A DNA stretch of 64,000 nucleotides, taken from assembly GCF_900105075.1 (NCBI RefSeq), contig NZ_FNSK01000001.1, forward strand, positions 2,431,001 to 2,495,000, in the 5' to 3' direction. Of this stretch, positions 55,323-63,939 are shown piece after piece (position 1 is the stretch's first letter; each line of letters starts with the position of its first letter). Position numbers and translations under genes: made by a program. Source of the DNA: Rhodobacter sp. 24-YEA-8 (GTDB taxonomy: Bacteria; Pseudomonadota; Alphaproteobacteria; Rhodobacterales; Rhodobacteraceae). The notes under the pieces were generated by a model. It was given only the letters and a program-made list of their open reading frames with translations, did no database searches and had not been told where the DNA came from.

Positions 55323-55862
55323 TCACGATAGTCCCAACTCCTGAAGCCGCTTCTGCGCCGTTTTCCAATGCACATTATAGGCATTTGCGACGTGGTTGAT
55401 CGAGCGCGTAGCGATCCAGAGCTGGCGAACCTGATCTTCCGGCATATCTGGGATCTTGCGACCTGAGCTCACTTTTGTCCCGGCATCACGCAGCCAGCGT
55501 GACAGCGTCGCCTCTCCGACTGAATGACGCTCCCGGAGGTCCGCTAACGTAGCGCCTTCCTGAAACTCTTTGCTGATATAGGCGCGGAAGGGAATGCCAT
55601 AGAGTTCCAGAACCTTCAGGGCCTTTCTTGAGCCAAGCCCGTAGTGCTTCATGAAACTTGCCATCGTGCCGTCGCGCATGAACACAGCGCGAATTTCCTC
55701 AGCTGGGACGGGTTCGTCCTTGCGGCGTGATTCCATTACAAATCTTCGCCCGGTTTCGATAACGTCGCGCCGATACCAGCAGCGCTTCCGCATATCGAAG
55801 TCACTTCCAACCACGCGTATCAGCAGCATTCTGCCTGATTTTGACGATACCGTAGTTGGCAT
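55323..55862 (-). CDS. Triple helix-turn-helix regulator near Tn7-like module
   Basis: A 179-residue DNA-binding protein with three successive HTH-like units. The first is near residues 52-92 (SFMKHYGLGSRKALKVLELY), the second near 100-130 (LADLRERHSVGEATLSRWL) and the third at the end (SINHVANAYNVHWKTAQKRL). It faces the Ner-like regulator across about 150 bases that contain two dyad sites. It may control transposition or help target selection. Several internal ATGs make the exact start uncertain. Confidence 0.68.
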   Translation of the reverse strand: MPTTVSSKSGRMLLIRVVGSDFDMRKRCWYRRDVIETGRRFVMESRRKDEPVPAEEIRAVFMRDGTMASFMKHYGLGSRKALKVLELYGIPFRAYISKEFQEGATLADLRERHSVGEATLSRWLRDAGTKVSSGRKIPDMPEDQVRQLWIATRSINHVANAYNVHWKTAQKRLQELGLS

Positions 55863-55885
55863 ATTTGGTAGGACCTTCTCACATT

Positions 55886-55894
55886 ACCTCAGGT
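55886..55894. promoter_or_regulatory. Operator-like dyad ACCTCAGGT
   Basis: A 9-bp palindrome between the divergent regulators. A near-identical inverted copy lies at 55999-56007. Confidence 0.45.
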
Positions 55895-55998
55895 TTGCAG
55901 GTGGGTATGGTGAAGAAACGACACGAGCAAACCGCAAGAGAGTTGACGCTACGAATCGCCGGTGAATCTATGTGCCGGGACAGTGGCCCAAGAAGTTT

Positions 55999-56007
55999 GC
56001 CTGAGGT
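55999..56007. promoter_or_regulatory. Operator-like dyad GCCTGAGGT
   Basis: This is the inverted near-copy of the site at 55886, placed six bases before the Ner-like gene start and overlapping its ribosome site, where a repressor could block it. Confidence 0.45.
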
Positions 56008-56012
56008 TTTCC

Positions 56013-56249
56013 ATGTCTGTCGATCTGCAACGTCACGAGCTGATAAAGTTTCGCCTGAGATCCGGCGGAAGTTCGTTTGCGCAGGTTGCGAGGACCGAAG
56101 GCGTTCTGCCGTCCAGTGTCACCGTGGTGAGCCAGGGCTATCGGCGCTCCCATCGCATACAAGCAGCAATAGCCAGGGCGCTTGGCACCACCGCGCAGGA
56201 ACTCTTTCCCGAACGGTATCCAGCAAAGGAGGACGACATGCAAAAGTAA
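56013..56249 (+). CDS. Ner/Nlp-family HTH regulator
   Basis: A 78-residue protein matching the Ner-like winged HTH family of Mu-like phages (Nlp/SfsB). Typical blocks are LIKFRLRSGGSSFAQVARTE, the recognition helix SSVTVVSQGYRRSHR and AAIARALGTTAQELFPERY. Such proteins repress transposition genes. It is upstream of tnsA in the same direction, with a hairpin between, so it is a likely regulator of the module. Confidence 0.85.
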   Translation: MSVDLQRHELIKFRLRSGGSSFAQVARTEGVLPSSVTVVSQGYRRSHRIQAAIARALGTTAQELFPERYPAKEDDMQK

Positions 56250-56352
56250 AAGGGCTCCGACTGCGCTAACAGAAAGAGCCCCATTAGCCCCAGATGAGGC
56301 GTCGATTGATACCCGACCCCTCTTTCATCCACCGAGACGCAGAAAAAGTCAA

Positions 56353-56375
56353 CCCGCCGGAATGGTTCCGGCGGG
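56353..56375. other. Perfect hairpin between the Ner-like gene and tnsA
   Basis: Stem CCCGCCGGAA (56353-56362) with its complement at 56366-56375 and a three-base loop. There is no T run. It could be an mRNA structure or a protein-binding dyad ahead of tnsA. Confidence 0.65.
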
Positions 56376-56468
56376 CCCAGTCCCTGCATTTCCTGAAAGG
56401 AGGCGGAAGCGCTTCTTCCCTCCGCGCCAAACGGCAGCGGCCCGGAACAACTGCGCTCCGAACACTAC

Positions 56469-56969
56469 ATGAGTCAGAATAAGATCTATCGCGGGCCGGA
56501 TTCGAGCCGCTCGATCCGCAACGTCGTGGGCCGGTCAAAGGGTAGCCTTCGCGGCAGCATGATCGCCATGCTGTCCAATTTTACGCGGCCCCGCGTCATC
56601 CAGTTCGAAAGCATGCTGGAATATCGCTTTCTGTGCCTGATGTTGGTGCGGGATGATCTCGTCGATATCGTCGAGCAGCCGCCCGCGCTTGCCTACCAGA
56701 AGCAGGATGGCACCCGAGCGCACCATACCTTCGATTTCCTGCTCCGTATGGCGGACGGTGAACGGATTGCGGTGGCAATAAAGCCTGCCGAGCGCGTCAT
56801 CAGTCGCGATTTTGTGACGGACCTTCGCCATGTCGCCGCCGCGATGCCGAAGCATTTCGCGCATCGCATCAAGCTTGTGACGGATGAACATATGGACAAA
56901 CGGGCGGCGGCAGATGCCGCGCGCCAGCTCATGCGGACCCGCCCGGCATTGACGGAGGTGGCGGCATGA
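56469..56969 (+). CDS. tnsA: TnsA-like endonuclease of Tn7-like element
   Basis: A 166-residue restriction-endonuclease-fold protein. The TnsA N-terminal catalytic core is visible: FESMLEYRFLCLMLVRDD, then HTFDFLLRMADG with the metal Asp and VAIKPAERV with the Lys. TnsA makes the 5' cut that gives cut-and-paste transposition. It is shorter than Tn7 TnsA, ending soon after the nuclease domain. The stop overlaps the tnsB start (ATGA). Confidence 0.85.
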   Translation: MSQNKIYRGPDSSRSIRNVVGRSKGSLRGSMIAMLSNFTRPRVIQFESMLEYRFLCLMLVRDDLVDIVEQPPALAYQKQDGTRAHHTFDFLLRMADGERIAVAIKPAERVISRDFVTDLRHVAAAMPKHFAHRIKLVTDEHMDKRAAADAARQLMRTRPALTEVAA

Positions 56970-59116
56970 ACATGCGGCTTCGTCTTTCACATTCAGATCT
57001 GCTGAGCCTTTCTGGGATCCCTTACCGTCCGGTGGACGTGCAGCACGATTTTATCATCCTCGAACAGGCCGACAGGCCGGGTATCACCCAGAGCTTTACG
57101 CATGAAGAGGTAGCCGCCCTCCTTGGGGCACCGGATACGCGCTTTACGCCGGGATATTACACGGCGGCACGGGCCCGGCTGCGCCAAACATGCCCGGTTG
57201 ACCTGTTCTCAGAACTGGATGGCGATGTGCGGTCGGTCCTGCTGTGGCAAAAAGCGGCTTGCGACGCCTTCTTGCTCCTGGAGCAGCAGGGGAAGGTCAA
57301 ACGAACCTACCGCGCGGTCAAAGCAGCGCTCCCGATATTGGAGCATGAGGCAAAAAAGCTTGATGGGCAGAAACTCAAGGACCGTGAAGCTGGGAGGGCG
57401 GGAGCACTGATTGTTTCCCGCAAGTTCCCTTGCGCGAAGTCAATATTGCGATGGGTCCGCTTGTACGAGAAAGGAGGTCTTGATGCCCTCGCTCTGCTTC
57501 CACGCTGGCATCGCTGTGGCAACCGGGGATTACGCTGGTGCCATGCCTCAGAAGCCTTCGCCTATCAGATCATCGATATCTATGCATCGGCGCAGCGGCC
57601 AACCAAAGATCAGGCCATTGCCGAGACACTGAACCGCTTCAAAGTGGAAAACTTGCGGCGGCTTGAGGCGGGACTGCCTCCGCTGACTGTTCCATCCTCA
57701 CGCAGCCTGCACCGTCGCCTGCAGGGGGTGGATCAGTACTATCTATACGCCAAACGCTACGGGATCGATGCCGCGAACCGCAAGTACCGGCTCATTGAGA
57801 CCGGCGTCGAGGTGCTGGTGCCAGGTGAGCGTGTCGAAATGGACGAGCATCGCCTTGATGTCATTAGCTTTCTGGCCCCCACAGGTGTTCTGGCACATCT
57901 GCCTGCAGATCAGGTGGAACGGCTGAAGGGGCGGCGCTGGCTTTATCTGGCGATAGATTGCGCCACGAAATGTATTCTGGCGATCCGCCTCGCGGAAACC
58001 CCGAATGCACAGGATGCAATCCGCACTTTGCGGGACATCTTTGTCGACCGGACGCCCTATGCCCGAGCTGCCGGTTGTGAGAGTGCCTGGGACCAGAGAA
58101 GCGGGATTGGCGCGTTGGTCACCGATCAGGGATCTGCCTTCATGTCGGCAGATTTCCGGGCCACGGCGACGTCACTTGGCCTGACCATGCACTTTCCGCC
58201 CGCAGGCATGCCGCATCTGCGCGGAACCATCGAAACCATGTTCCGTACGATCGGGTACAGACTGATGCCCCTTCTTTCCGGGCGGACTTTCTTCAACCCG
58301 GTCGACAGGGGCGACTACCCCTCAGAGCAGTTGGCCTGCCTTGATGATGACGACCTGATCCGTGTCCTTCTGACCTACTTCATTGATATCTATCACAACG
58401 AGCCCCAACGGGGGCTGCGCGGCGAGACCCCCGCTGATTGCTGGAAACGGCTCTCGGCGGCGCAAGGCCTCCTGCCCATTCCAGATGGTCTGACCCTGAG
58501 GAAGGTCTTTGGTCGCCCTCTCATCCGGAAAATCCGGGGTGATGGCGTGCTGTTTGCGGGCCTCTCCTACAACTGCGCGGCCCTGCGCGAGATGTTCCTG
58601 CACGCCCCTGAGCGCGATGTGGAAATCCGCGCCGATCTTTTCGATCTTGGATGGATCGCCGTGAAGGTCGGAGATGGGTGGCATGCCGCCATCTGTAATC
58701 ACCGGGGCTTTGATGGCGTCAGATATACGGACTGGCAGGAAGCTTGCCGCGCCCTGCGGATAAAGCATCAGCGAGCGGCTACGCTTTCGGAAGAAGTGGT
58801 GCACCGGGCCATTGCCCGCATCTCCGATACCAATCGCGCTGCCGCGCTGCGGATGCAGTTGACTCCGTTCCAGGTCACCGACGCCGAGGTCGCCCGGAAT
58901 GAAAAGGCCCTGCATTACTCTCTGACCACTTCGGCAGGGCATGTCGGTGACGGGACGCGCACCGGCGATCCGCTGGCCGATGGCATCGATATCACCCCGA
59001 TCGATCTTCCTGCGCCCAGTGGAACAACTGCAATGCCGCCGCCTGCGCCAAGGCCATCTGAGCAACCAGTCACACCCCGAAAATCCTGGACCTTCGACGA
59101 TGAAGCGGAGCTTTGA
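56966..59116 (+). CDS. tnsB: TnsB-like DDE transposase
   Basis: A 716-residue retroviral-integrase-fold transposase. The DDE residues are Asp293 (VEMDEHRLDVI), Asp387 (LVTDQGSAF) and Glu423 (RGTIETMFRTIG), with exactly 35 residues between the last two. N-terminal HTH domains precede it, and a Mu-type beta-barrel follows. The last 80 residues are Pro/Thr-rich and may contact TnsC. It cuts and joins the 3' ends. Confidence 0.94.
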   Translation: MNMRLRLSHSDLLSLSGIPYRPVDVQHDFIILEQADRPGITQSFTHEEVAALLGAPDTRFTPGYYTAARARLRQTCPVDLFSELDGDVRSVLLWQKAACDAFLLLEQQGKVKRTYRAVKAALPILEHEAKKLDGQKLKDREAGRAGALIVSRKFPCAKSILRWVRLYEKGGLDALALLPRWHRCGNRGLRWCHASEAFAYQIIDIYASAQRPTKDQAIAETLNRFKVENLRRLEAGLPPLTVPSSRSLHRRLQGVDQYYLYAKRYGIDAANRKYRLIETGVEVLVPGERVEMDEHRLDVISFLAPTGVLAHLPADQVERLKGRRWLYLAIDCATKCILAIRLAETPNAQDAIRTLRDIFVDRTPYARAAGCESAWDQRSGIGALVTDQGSAFMSADFRATATSLGLTMHFPPAGMPHLRGTIETMFRTIGYRLMPLLSGRTFFNPVDRGDYPSEQLACLDDDDLIRVLLTYFIDIYHNEPQRGLRGETPADCWKRLSAAQGLLPIPDGLTLRKVFGRPLIRKIRGDGVLFAGLSYNCAALREMFLHAPERDVEIRADLFDLGWIAVKVGDGWHAAICNHRGFDGVRYTDWQEACRALRIKHQRAATLSEEVVHRAIARISDTNRAAALRMQLTPFQVTDAEVARNEKALHYSLTTSAGHVGDGTRTGDPLADGIDITPIDLPAPSGTTAMPPPAPRPSEQPVTPRKSWTFDDEAEL

Positions 59117-59118
59117 CC

Positions 59119-60066
59119 ATGAATGATATCATCCGTAGCACTGCCTGGCAGATCGCGAAACTGCGTGGGCATTACATTCAGCATGAGCGGTATGACCCCC
59201 TGAAAGTTCGTTTCAAGCTTCTGATTGAGAAGCGGCTTGCTGATATCGCGAGTGGGCGGAAAACCGAAGTGCATGGGATTGCCCTCTCGGGGGCATCTGG
59301 AACTGGCAAGAGCAGCGCTGTCGCGCAACTCATCGCGAGTTCCCGCGAGGATCTTGCGCAATCATCTCTGCCGTCTGCCGCAATCATCAGCCTGAGAGTG
59401 CCCTCTCCCGCCACCCTGAAGTTCGTCGGCCAAACAATCCTGCGCGCGCTCGGCTATCATCTCTCTTCTGAGCGGCAAGCCTGGTACATATGGGATCTGG
59501 TGCGTCATCAGCTGCGTGAACGTGAAGTTCTGTTCCTTCATCTCGACGAAGCACAGGATCTGAGCAGCCGGGGCACCCGGCAGGAACTTGATGCTGTAGC
59601 CTCGATGCTGAAGACCTTGATGACGGACGAGGAATGGCCTGTCGGGATTCTGCTGTCGGGAACGCAGGAGCTGGAGAACATCCTGAACCATGATCCGCAA
59701 CTTGCACACCGCATGGACACTATCCATTTTGCCTCGCTTTCGCCGGTCAATCACGCACCGGATGTGGCGGGCCTGATCGAAGGTTATGCGCGGCGCGCGG
59801 AATTGGGTCTGGCACCCGATGCATTGGAAATCGCGCTGTCGGAGCGCCTGATTCACGCCGCAGCGTACCAGTTCGGCCTGGTCATAGAGATTATCATCGG
59901 CGCGATAGAAATAGCACTTCTGGAGTCTGGCGATCATCTGGAGTGGCGGCATTTCAAACTGGCATATGAGGTGCGCAGCTCCTGCGCGGACGCATTCAAC
60001 CCCTTCGTTGTCGATGACTATCACCGCATCGACACCCGTCAGGTCTTCAAGCGGGGAGACGAATGA
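59119..60066 (+). CDS. tnsC: TnsC/TniB-like AAA+ ATPase
   Basis: A 315-residue AAA+ protein. Walker A is GASGTGKSS with Lys64, and Walker B is LHLDEAQD with Asp143-Glu144. It links the target-selecting TniQ to the transposase. The ATG at 59119 lies two bases behind tnsB; a TTG two codons earlier is less likely. The stop overlaps tniQ (ATGA). Confidence 0.9.
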   Translation: MNDIIRSTAWQIAKLRGHYIQHERYDPLKVRFKLLIEKRLADIASGRKTEVHGIALSGASGTGKSSAVAQLIASSREDLAQSSLPSAAIISLRVPSPATLKFVGQTILRALGYHLSSERQAWYIWDLVRHQLREREVLFLHLDEAQDLSSRGTRQELDAVASMLKTLMTDEEWPVGILLSGTQELENILNHDPQLAHRMDTIHFASLSPVNHAPDVAGLIEGYARRAELGLAPDALEIALSERLIHAAAYQFGLVIEIIIGAIEIALLESGDHLEWRHFKLAYEVRSSCADAFNPFVVDDYHRIDTRQVFKRGDE

Positions 60067-61847
60067 TGTTTTCGGCATTGCAATCCTTGCCCCTGTCGGT
60101 ACCCCGCGTCGCAGGCGAAAGTGCGACCTCGCTGGCCGCGAGGCTCGCACGGCGCAACGGTGCGCCGAGGCTGATCACGTTCTGCTCAGATATGGGGCTG
60201 GACCATCGCGGCCTGACAAATGGCAGCGATACCGAAATATTCCGCCTCGCTGCCCTGGCCGGTTGCGCGCCCGACCTGCTACGCGACTGGACACCGCGCC
60301 TCACCGCCGACAGCTGGTTCCGCCTCGGGCAGGAGCGGATCAAGTTCACGGCCTTTGCACGGACCAGAATCCGGGCGTGCCCCACCTGCCTCGCCGATGG
60401 TGAGAACGCGCATCAGGCAATCTGGCAGCTCAGTTCAATACGCCGCTGCGGCGCGCATGGCTGCCTGCTGATCGAACTGCCCGCCTCGCCCGGCAACAAG
60501 GAGGTGTTTGATTTCGCATTCCACGCCACGCGCGTGCGGGCGGGAAGCTTTGATACGATCACAGCGAATGAAAGCCAGCTGGAAAACTACCTGCTCGCCC
60601 GTATTCAGGATGGTGCAGGGGACGAATGGATCGACAGGCTGCCTTTCCATGTCGCAGCCCAAACCTCTGAAAACCTCGGGGCGTTGATCCTGCTCGGCCC
60701 GGATGCACCCCGCGATCTGATTACCGAAGCGGAATGGCATCGGGCGGGCAGTATCGGCTTTTCGATCCTGAAAAATGGTCCTGAAGGTCTTTGCAACGCG
60801 CTGAAGGAGCTGCAGCGCGCGGTCCCGCTCGATGCCGCGCTGTACCGGACCCGGTATCGCCTGTTCTTCGACTGGCTGCGGTATCGCGATGATGATCGGG
60901 ATTTCGACATTATCCGCGATCTGGTCCGGGAATTCATTTTCCAGAACTACCCAGTTGCAGAAGGCGCCGTTGTCCTGGGCAAACCTTGCCCGCGCCAGCT
61001 GGTGCATTCGATCTCAACCGCGAGCCGCGCCTATGGCGTGACCCGCTGGCAACTCGGCCGGCGCCTCACAGCACTTGGCCTGGCGCAGCGCAGCGCGGAT
61101 GATCGGGATTTCCGGCTGACCGATTATGTCCCGACCGAAATGATGGACCAGATTGCGGGTGATTTCGCGGCGCTCATGAATGCAGGCGATGCCGCGAAGT
61201 GGCTGGGCATCGCCCGGTTTCTGCTGACCAAACTGACCGATGGCGGCGTGGTGCAGAAGTTTTTTACAGAAAAACACGCATCACCACTCTACCACCCGCG
61301 CGATCTGGAGGACTTTATCAGCGACCTGGACCGGCTGGCGGAAGGCGGTCAGACCAACCAGGACTGGCTCGATATCCCAACGGCAGCGCATCGTCTGCAC
61401 TGCCCAACCGACCGGGTCACGGCTGTGATCCTGAAACTTCATATCCCCCTGCGCAGCGATATCGGCTGCGACAGCAGATTCCGGGCATTCCGGGTACACC
61501 TGCCCACTCTGCACGAGGCGATCTCCTGTCCTGTCGATGGGGCGTTGCCGCCGGGAACGGCGGCTCGAATGATCGGCGTCGGCATCCGGACACTGCGCGC
61601 CCTGATCGATGGGGGATATGTGGAAAGCGTTATGGCGATCGAACCCCAGAGTGGGCGGCTTCGCCGGTATATTTCAGAAAACAGCCTGGAAGAGTTTCGG
61701 CGAACCCACATCACCGTGACGCAGCTGGCCGCGCGAACCCGTCGCAACCCTGGCGCTGAAGCCATCATCCAGGCCGACTGCGGCATTGCGCCCCTGCCGC
61801 TGCCCGAGCGATGTCAGACCATCTACCGCTGCGCCGATATCGGCTGA
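60063..61847 (+). CDS. tniQ: TniQ/TnsD-family target selector
   Basis: A 594-residue protein. The N-terminal TniQ domain is clear: GESATSLAARLARRNG and zinc-finger cysteines in CPTCLADGE and RRCGAHGCLL. The C-terminal 400 residues contain several HTH-like units (SRAYGVTRWQLGRRLTALGL, TAARMIGVGIRTLRALID) suitable for reading a fixed DNA site, as TnsD does. No Cas genes or CRISPR array are present, so a protein-guided target is expected. A terminator follows. Confidence 0.9.
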   Translation: MMFSALQSLPLSVPRVAGESATSLAARLARRNGAPRLITFCSDMGLDHRGLTNGSDTEIFRLAALAGCAPDLLRDWTPRLTADSWFRLGQERIKFTAFARTRIRACPTCLADGENAHQAIWQLSSIRRCGAHGCLLIELPASPGNKEVFDFAFHATRVRAGSFDTITANESQLENYLLARIQDGAGDEWIDRLPFHVAAQTSENLGALILLGPDAPRDLITEAEWHRAGSIGFSILKNGPEGLCNALKELQRAVPLDAALYRTRYRLFFDWLRYRDDDRDFDIIRDLVREFIFQNYPVAEGAVVLGKPCPRQLVHSISTASRAYGVTRWQLGRRLTALGLAQRSADDRDFRLTDYVPTEMMDQIAGDFAALMNAGDAAKWLGIARFLLTKLTDGGVVQKFFTEKHASPLYHPRDLEDFISDLDRLAEGGQTNQDWLDIPTAAHRLHCPTDRVTAVILKLHIPLRSDIGCDSRFRAFRVHLPTLHEAISCPVDGALPPGTAARMIGVGIRTLRALIDGGYVESVMAIEPQSGRLRRYISENSLEEFRRTHITVTQLAARTRRNPGAEAIIQADCGIAPLPLPERCQTIYRCADIG

Positions 61848-61858
61848 TCGAAAACAGA

Positions 61859-61885
61859 GGGCCGGTGTTCACCGGCCCTTTTGCT
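61859..61885 (+). terminator. Terminator of the tns operon
   Basis: Stem GGGCCGGT (61859-61866) and its complement at 61871-61878 with a GTTC loop, then TTTTGCTTT, 12 bases after tniQ. Confidence 0.9.
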
Positions 61886-62006
61886 TTGCCGGGCCGGGAC
61901 AAGCTATGTGGCGAAAATGGACAGGCGAGTGCGTCGTTCAGAAATTGAGCATCTGATTTCATTGGTTTTTTCGGTGCGCCAATGGAACATCTACTTGGCA
62001 CTTTTC

Positions 62007-62124
62007 AAAACATGGCAAGTGCCAGATAGATCTTCCATTAATGTCAGTGGATTGTCCATTTTGTTGGAAATCTGCGTCCGTGAAGTGATCCGAAGCCGGT
62101 AGAGGTCACTCTGCTGGCTTTTTT
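62007..62124. repeat. 118-bp direct repeat, right copy (R2)
   Basis: This is the ungapped partner of 38876-38993, 23,131 bases away and in the same orientation. It contains TGTCCATTTT at 62053-62062; the same ten bases occur inverted at 61914-61923 between tniQ and this repeat. It ends in the same terminator-type hairpin and T run. Confidence 0.85.
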
Positions 62125-62627
62125 CTGCGCCAAGTGAGGTCGAGACCCGGCGAAGTCGCCTCCCTCCCACCGCAAGCCCACAAGGCATAAGTGCGCGCCC
62201 ATGCGACTCACGGCCCGTAGCCGCTGGTCGCTCAGACAGTATGTTGCTTTGCCGCATTCCCGGAAGCTGCCGTTCGTCTTGCTCCGCAGCAAACAGCTTT
62301 CAAGGATGGTAGCGATGCGGGACAATGCTGCTGCTTGCGGCTCCGGCATCTTGCCGCCTTCACTCGGGACATGAAACCAACAAGCAGAGAAAACCGAACT
62401 TCGAGTGCCGCCGCAGGACGGCCCTTGGCAACAGCGGCAAAGCGATCTCTCAATCAGCGCAAGGCAAAGCGGGACAGAGGCTGCGGAGTGGTGTCGTAAA
62501 GTGGCAAAGGTCTTTGTCACGAAACCTCTATTCGAGATACTGCCCGTGAGCATGCCGGGCCAGGAGGGTAGCAACAGCCGCAACATTCCCGCAATGATCT
62601 GGCAGCAATGGAGGCTGAGAGGTATAG
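62125..62627. other. Non-coding scrap with a 54-bp repeat copy
   Basis: No gene recognised. It holds the right copy of the 54-bp repeat at 62240-62293 (ATGTTGCTTTGCCGCATTCC at its left end), which matches 39557-39610. Confidence 0.55.
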
Positions 62628-63029
62628 ATGGTCATGTCGACAGCCTTGCGCACCTTGCGGTTCTTTCGCATGGGGATCATGGGCAGGGCGTTGCGGCTCT
62701 CGATGTCTTCCCGAATTTTATCAGAGTCATAGCCCCTGTCGGCGACCAGAACGGCGGGCTGTGGCAGATTGTCGGCCATCACCAGATCGTAGCCGGTGTA
62801 GTCGGAATCCTGCCCTGGCGTGATCTCGGTCCTCATCGGGAGGCCTGCGCCGTTGACCCGCAGGTGGATCTTGGTCGAGAAGCCACCTCTCGAACGGCCA
62901 AGAGCCTCTTGTCAGCAGTCCCCCTTTTGCGCCCGCCGCATGATGATGGGCGCGGATCACAGTGCTATCAACCATCTGGAGCTTGTCTGGCGCGATCCCA
63001 GCGTGGTTCAGCGCGTCCAGGATACGTAG
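62628..63029 (-). pseudogene. IS5-family transposase remnant
   Basis: The middle of a two-frame IS5-type transposase, unlike the intact copy at 44799. One frame has LQMVDSTVIRAHHHAAGAKG, and the other RSRGGFSTKIHLRVNGAGLP then MRTEITPGQDSDYTGYDLVM and LVADRGYDSDKIRE. Both ends are missing: the 3' part is lost after VDMTIY, and the 5' part abuts an Mrr-like fragment near 63030. Confidence 0.8.
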
Positions 63030-63560
63030 ATTTGCTTCAAAGGCAGCAATGTTCGATATCGCGGTGACAGCCGAGAGTAGTTTTCGAGGACAAGCTCGAC
63101 AAACTGCTCGCCGTCGATTTGCCGCAGCTTGGGTCGGTTGCGCTCTAGCTCCATTGACTGCCGACTGAAGGACCCCAGTCCGATAAAAAGCCCATACTCC
63201 CCTTCGCCCAAAGTGCCGAGCAACTGGTCGACTTCCGGGCGCGGAACTTGGTCGGTCTTACGTTTGCACTGGACCTTCAAGATCGGCGGTTCAAACCCCA
63301 GCTTGTCGCGATGCGCGATCACATCGACCCCGCCATCGCCTGGCTGCCGAAATCCTCGTCATGCCGCCATAGCGGATGAACGATCACGAAGGTGTCGCCA
63401 CCTTTGCGTTTCTCCCTCAGTGCTGGGAGCTTCGAGGGTCCGTGGATCTCAGCCACCAGCGAACCTGGGCGCATCCCGGCGACGGCTTTCGCGAGTGCGA
63501 ACGCGCTATCGTGCCAGCCCCTCGTCTTTGGAATCCGGCCCATAGCCGCCGGACGGAGGC
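63030..63560 (-). pseudogene. Mrr-like restriction endonuclease fragment
   Basis: The minus strand encodes, in one frame, the C-terminal nuclease part of an Mrr-family enzyme: GDGGVDVIAHRD with the catalytic Asp, ILKVQCKRK with the QxK-like residues and LRQIDGEQFVELVLENYSR. Upstream, in a different frame, is RKGGDTFVIVHPLW, which may belong to a helicase-like or other N-terminal part. The frame break near 63350 and the IS junction near 63030 make it non-functional. Confidence 0.7.
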
Positions 63561-63653
63561 ATAGGATGCTCGTGGCCGTATCCTCCAAAGCGGCCGTTCG
63601 TGGCGCGAAGCAGAAAACCCAAAAGTAGCTGTGGCCTGAACTGAGTGGGCGAG

Positions 63654-63939
63654 CTTCTGCCCATGCCAGATGGCCTGACACTGAGGAGGGTCTTTGGCCG
63701 CCCCATGAGTCGGAGAATCCGGGGTGATGGTGTGCTGTTTGCGGGGCTGTCCTACAACTGCCCGGCCCTGCGGGAGATGTTCCTGCACGCCCCTGAGCGT
63801 GAGGTCGAAATCCGCACCGATCTTTTCGACCTGGGATGGATCGCCGTGAAAATCGGGGATGGATGGCATGCCGCGATCTGTAATCACCAGGGATTTGTGG
63901 GCGTCAGGTATACGGATTGCCAGGAAGCCTGCCCCGCCC
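63654..63939 (+). pseudogene. Second, diverged TnsB fragment
   Basis: About 95 codons in one open frame closely match residues about 502-600 of the intact TnsB (58472-58760): both have IRGDGVLFAGLSYNC, LREMFLHAPER and LFDLGWIAVK. Substitutions are spread over all codon positions, so it is a relative, not a fresh copy. It ends at the stop codon of the enoyl-CoA hydratase gene, marking the right edge of the island. Confidence 0.85.
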
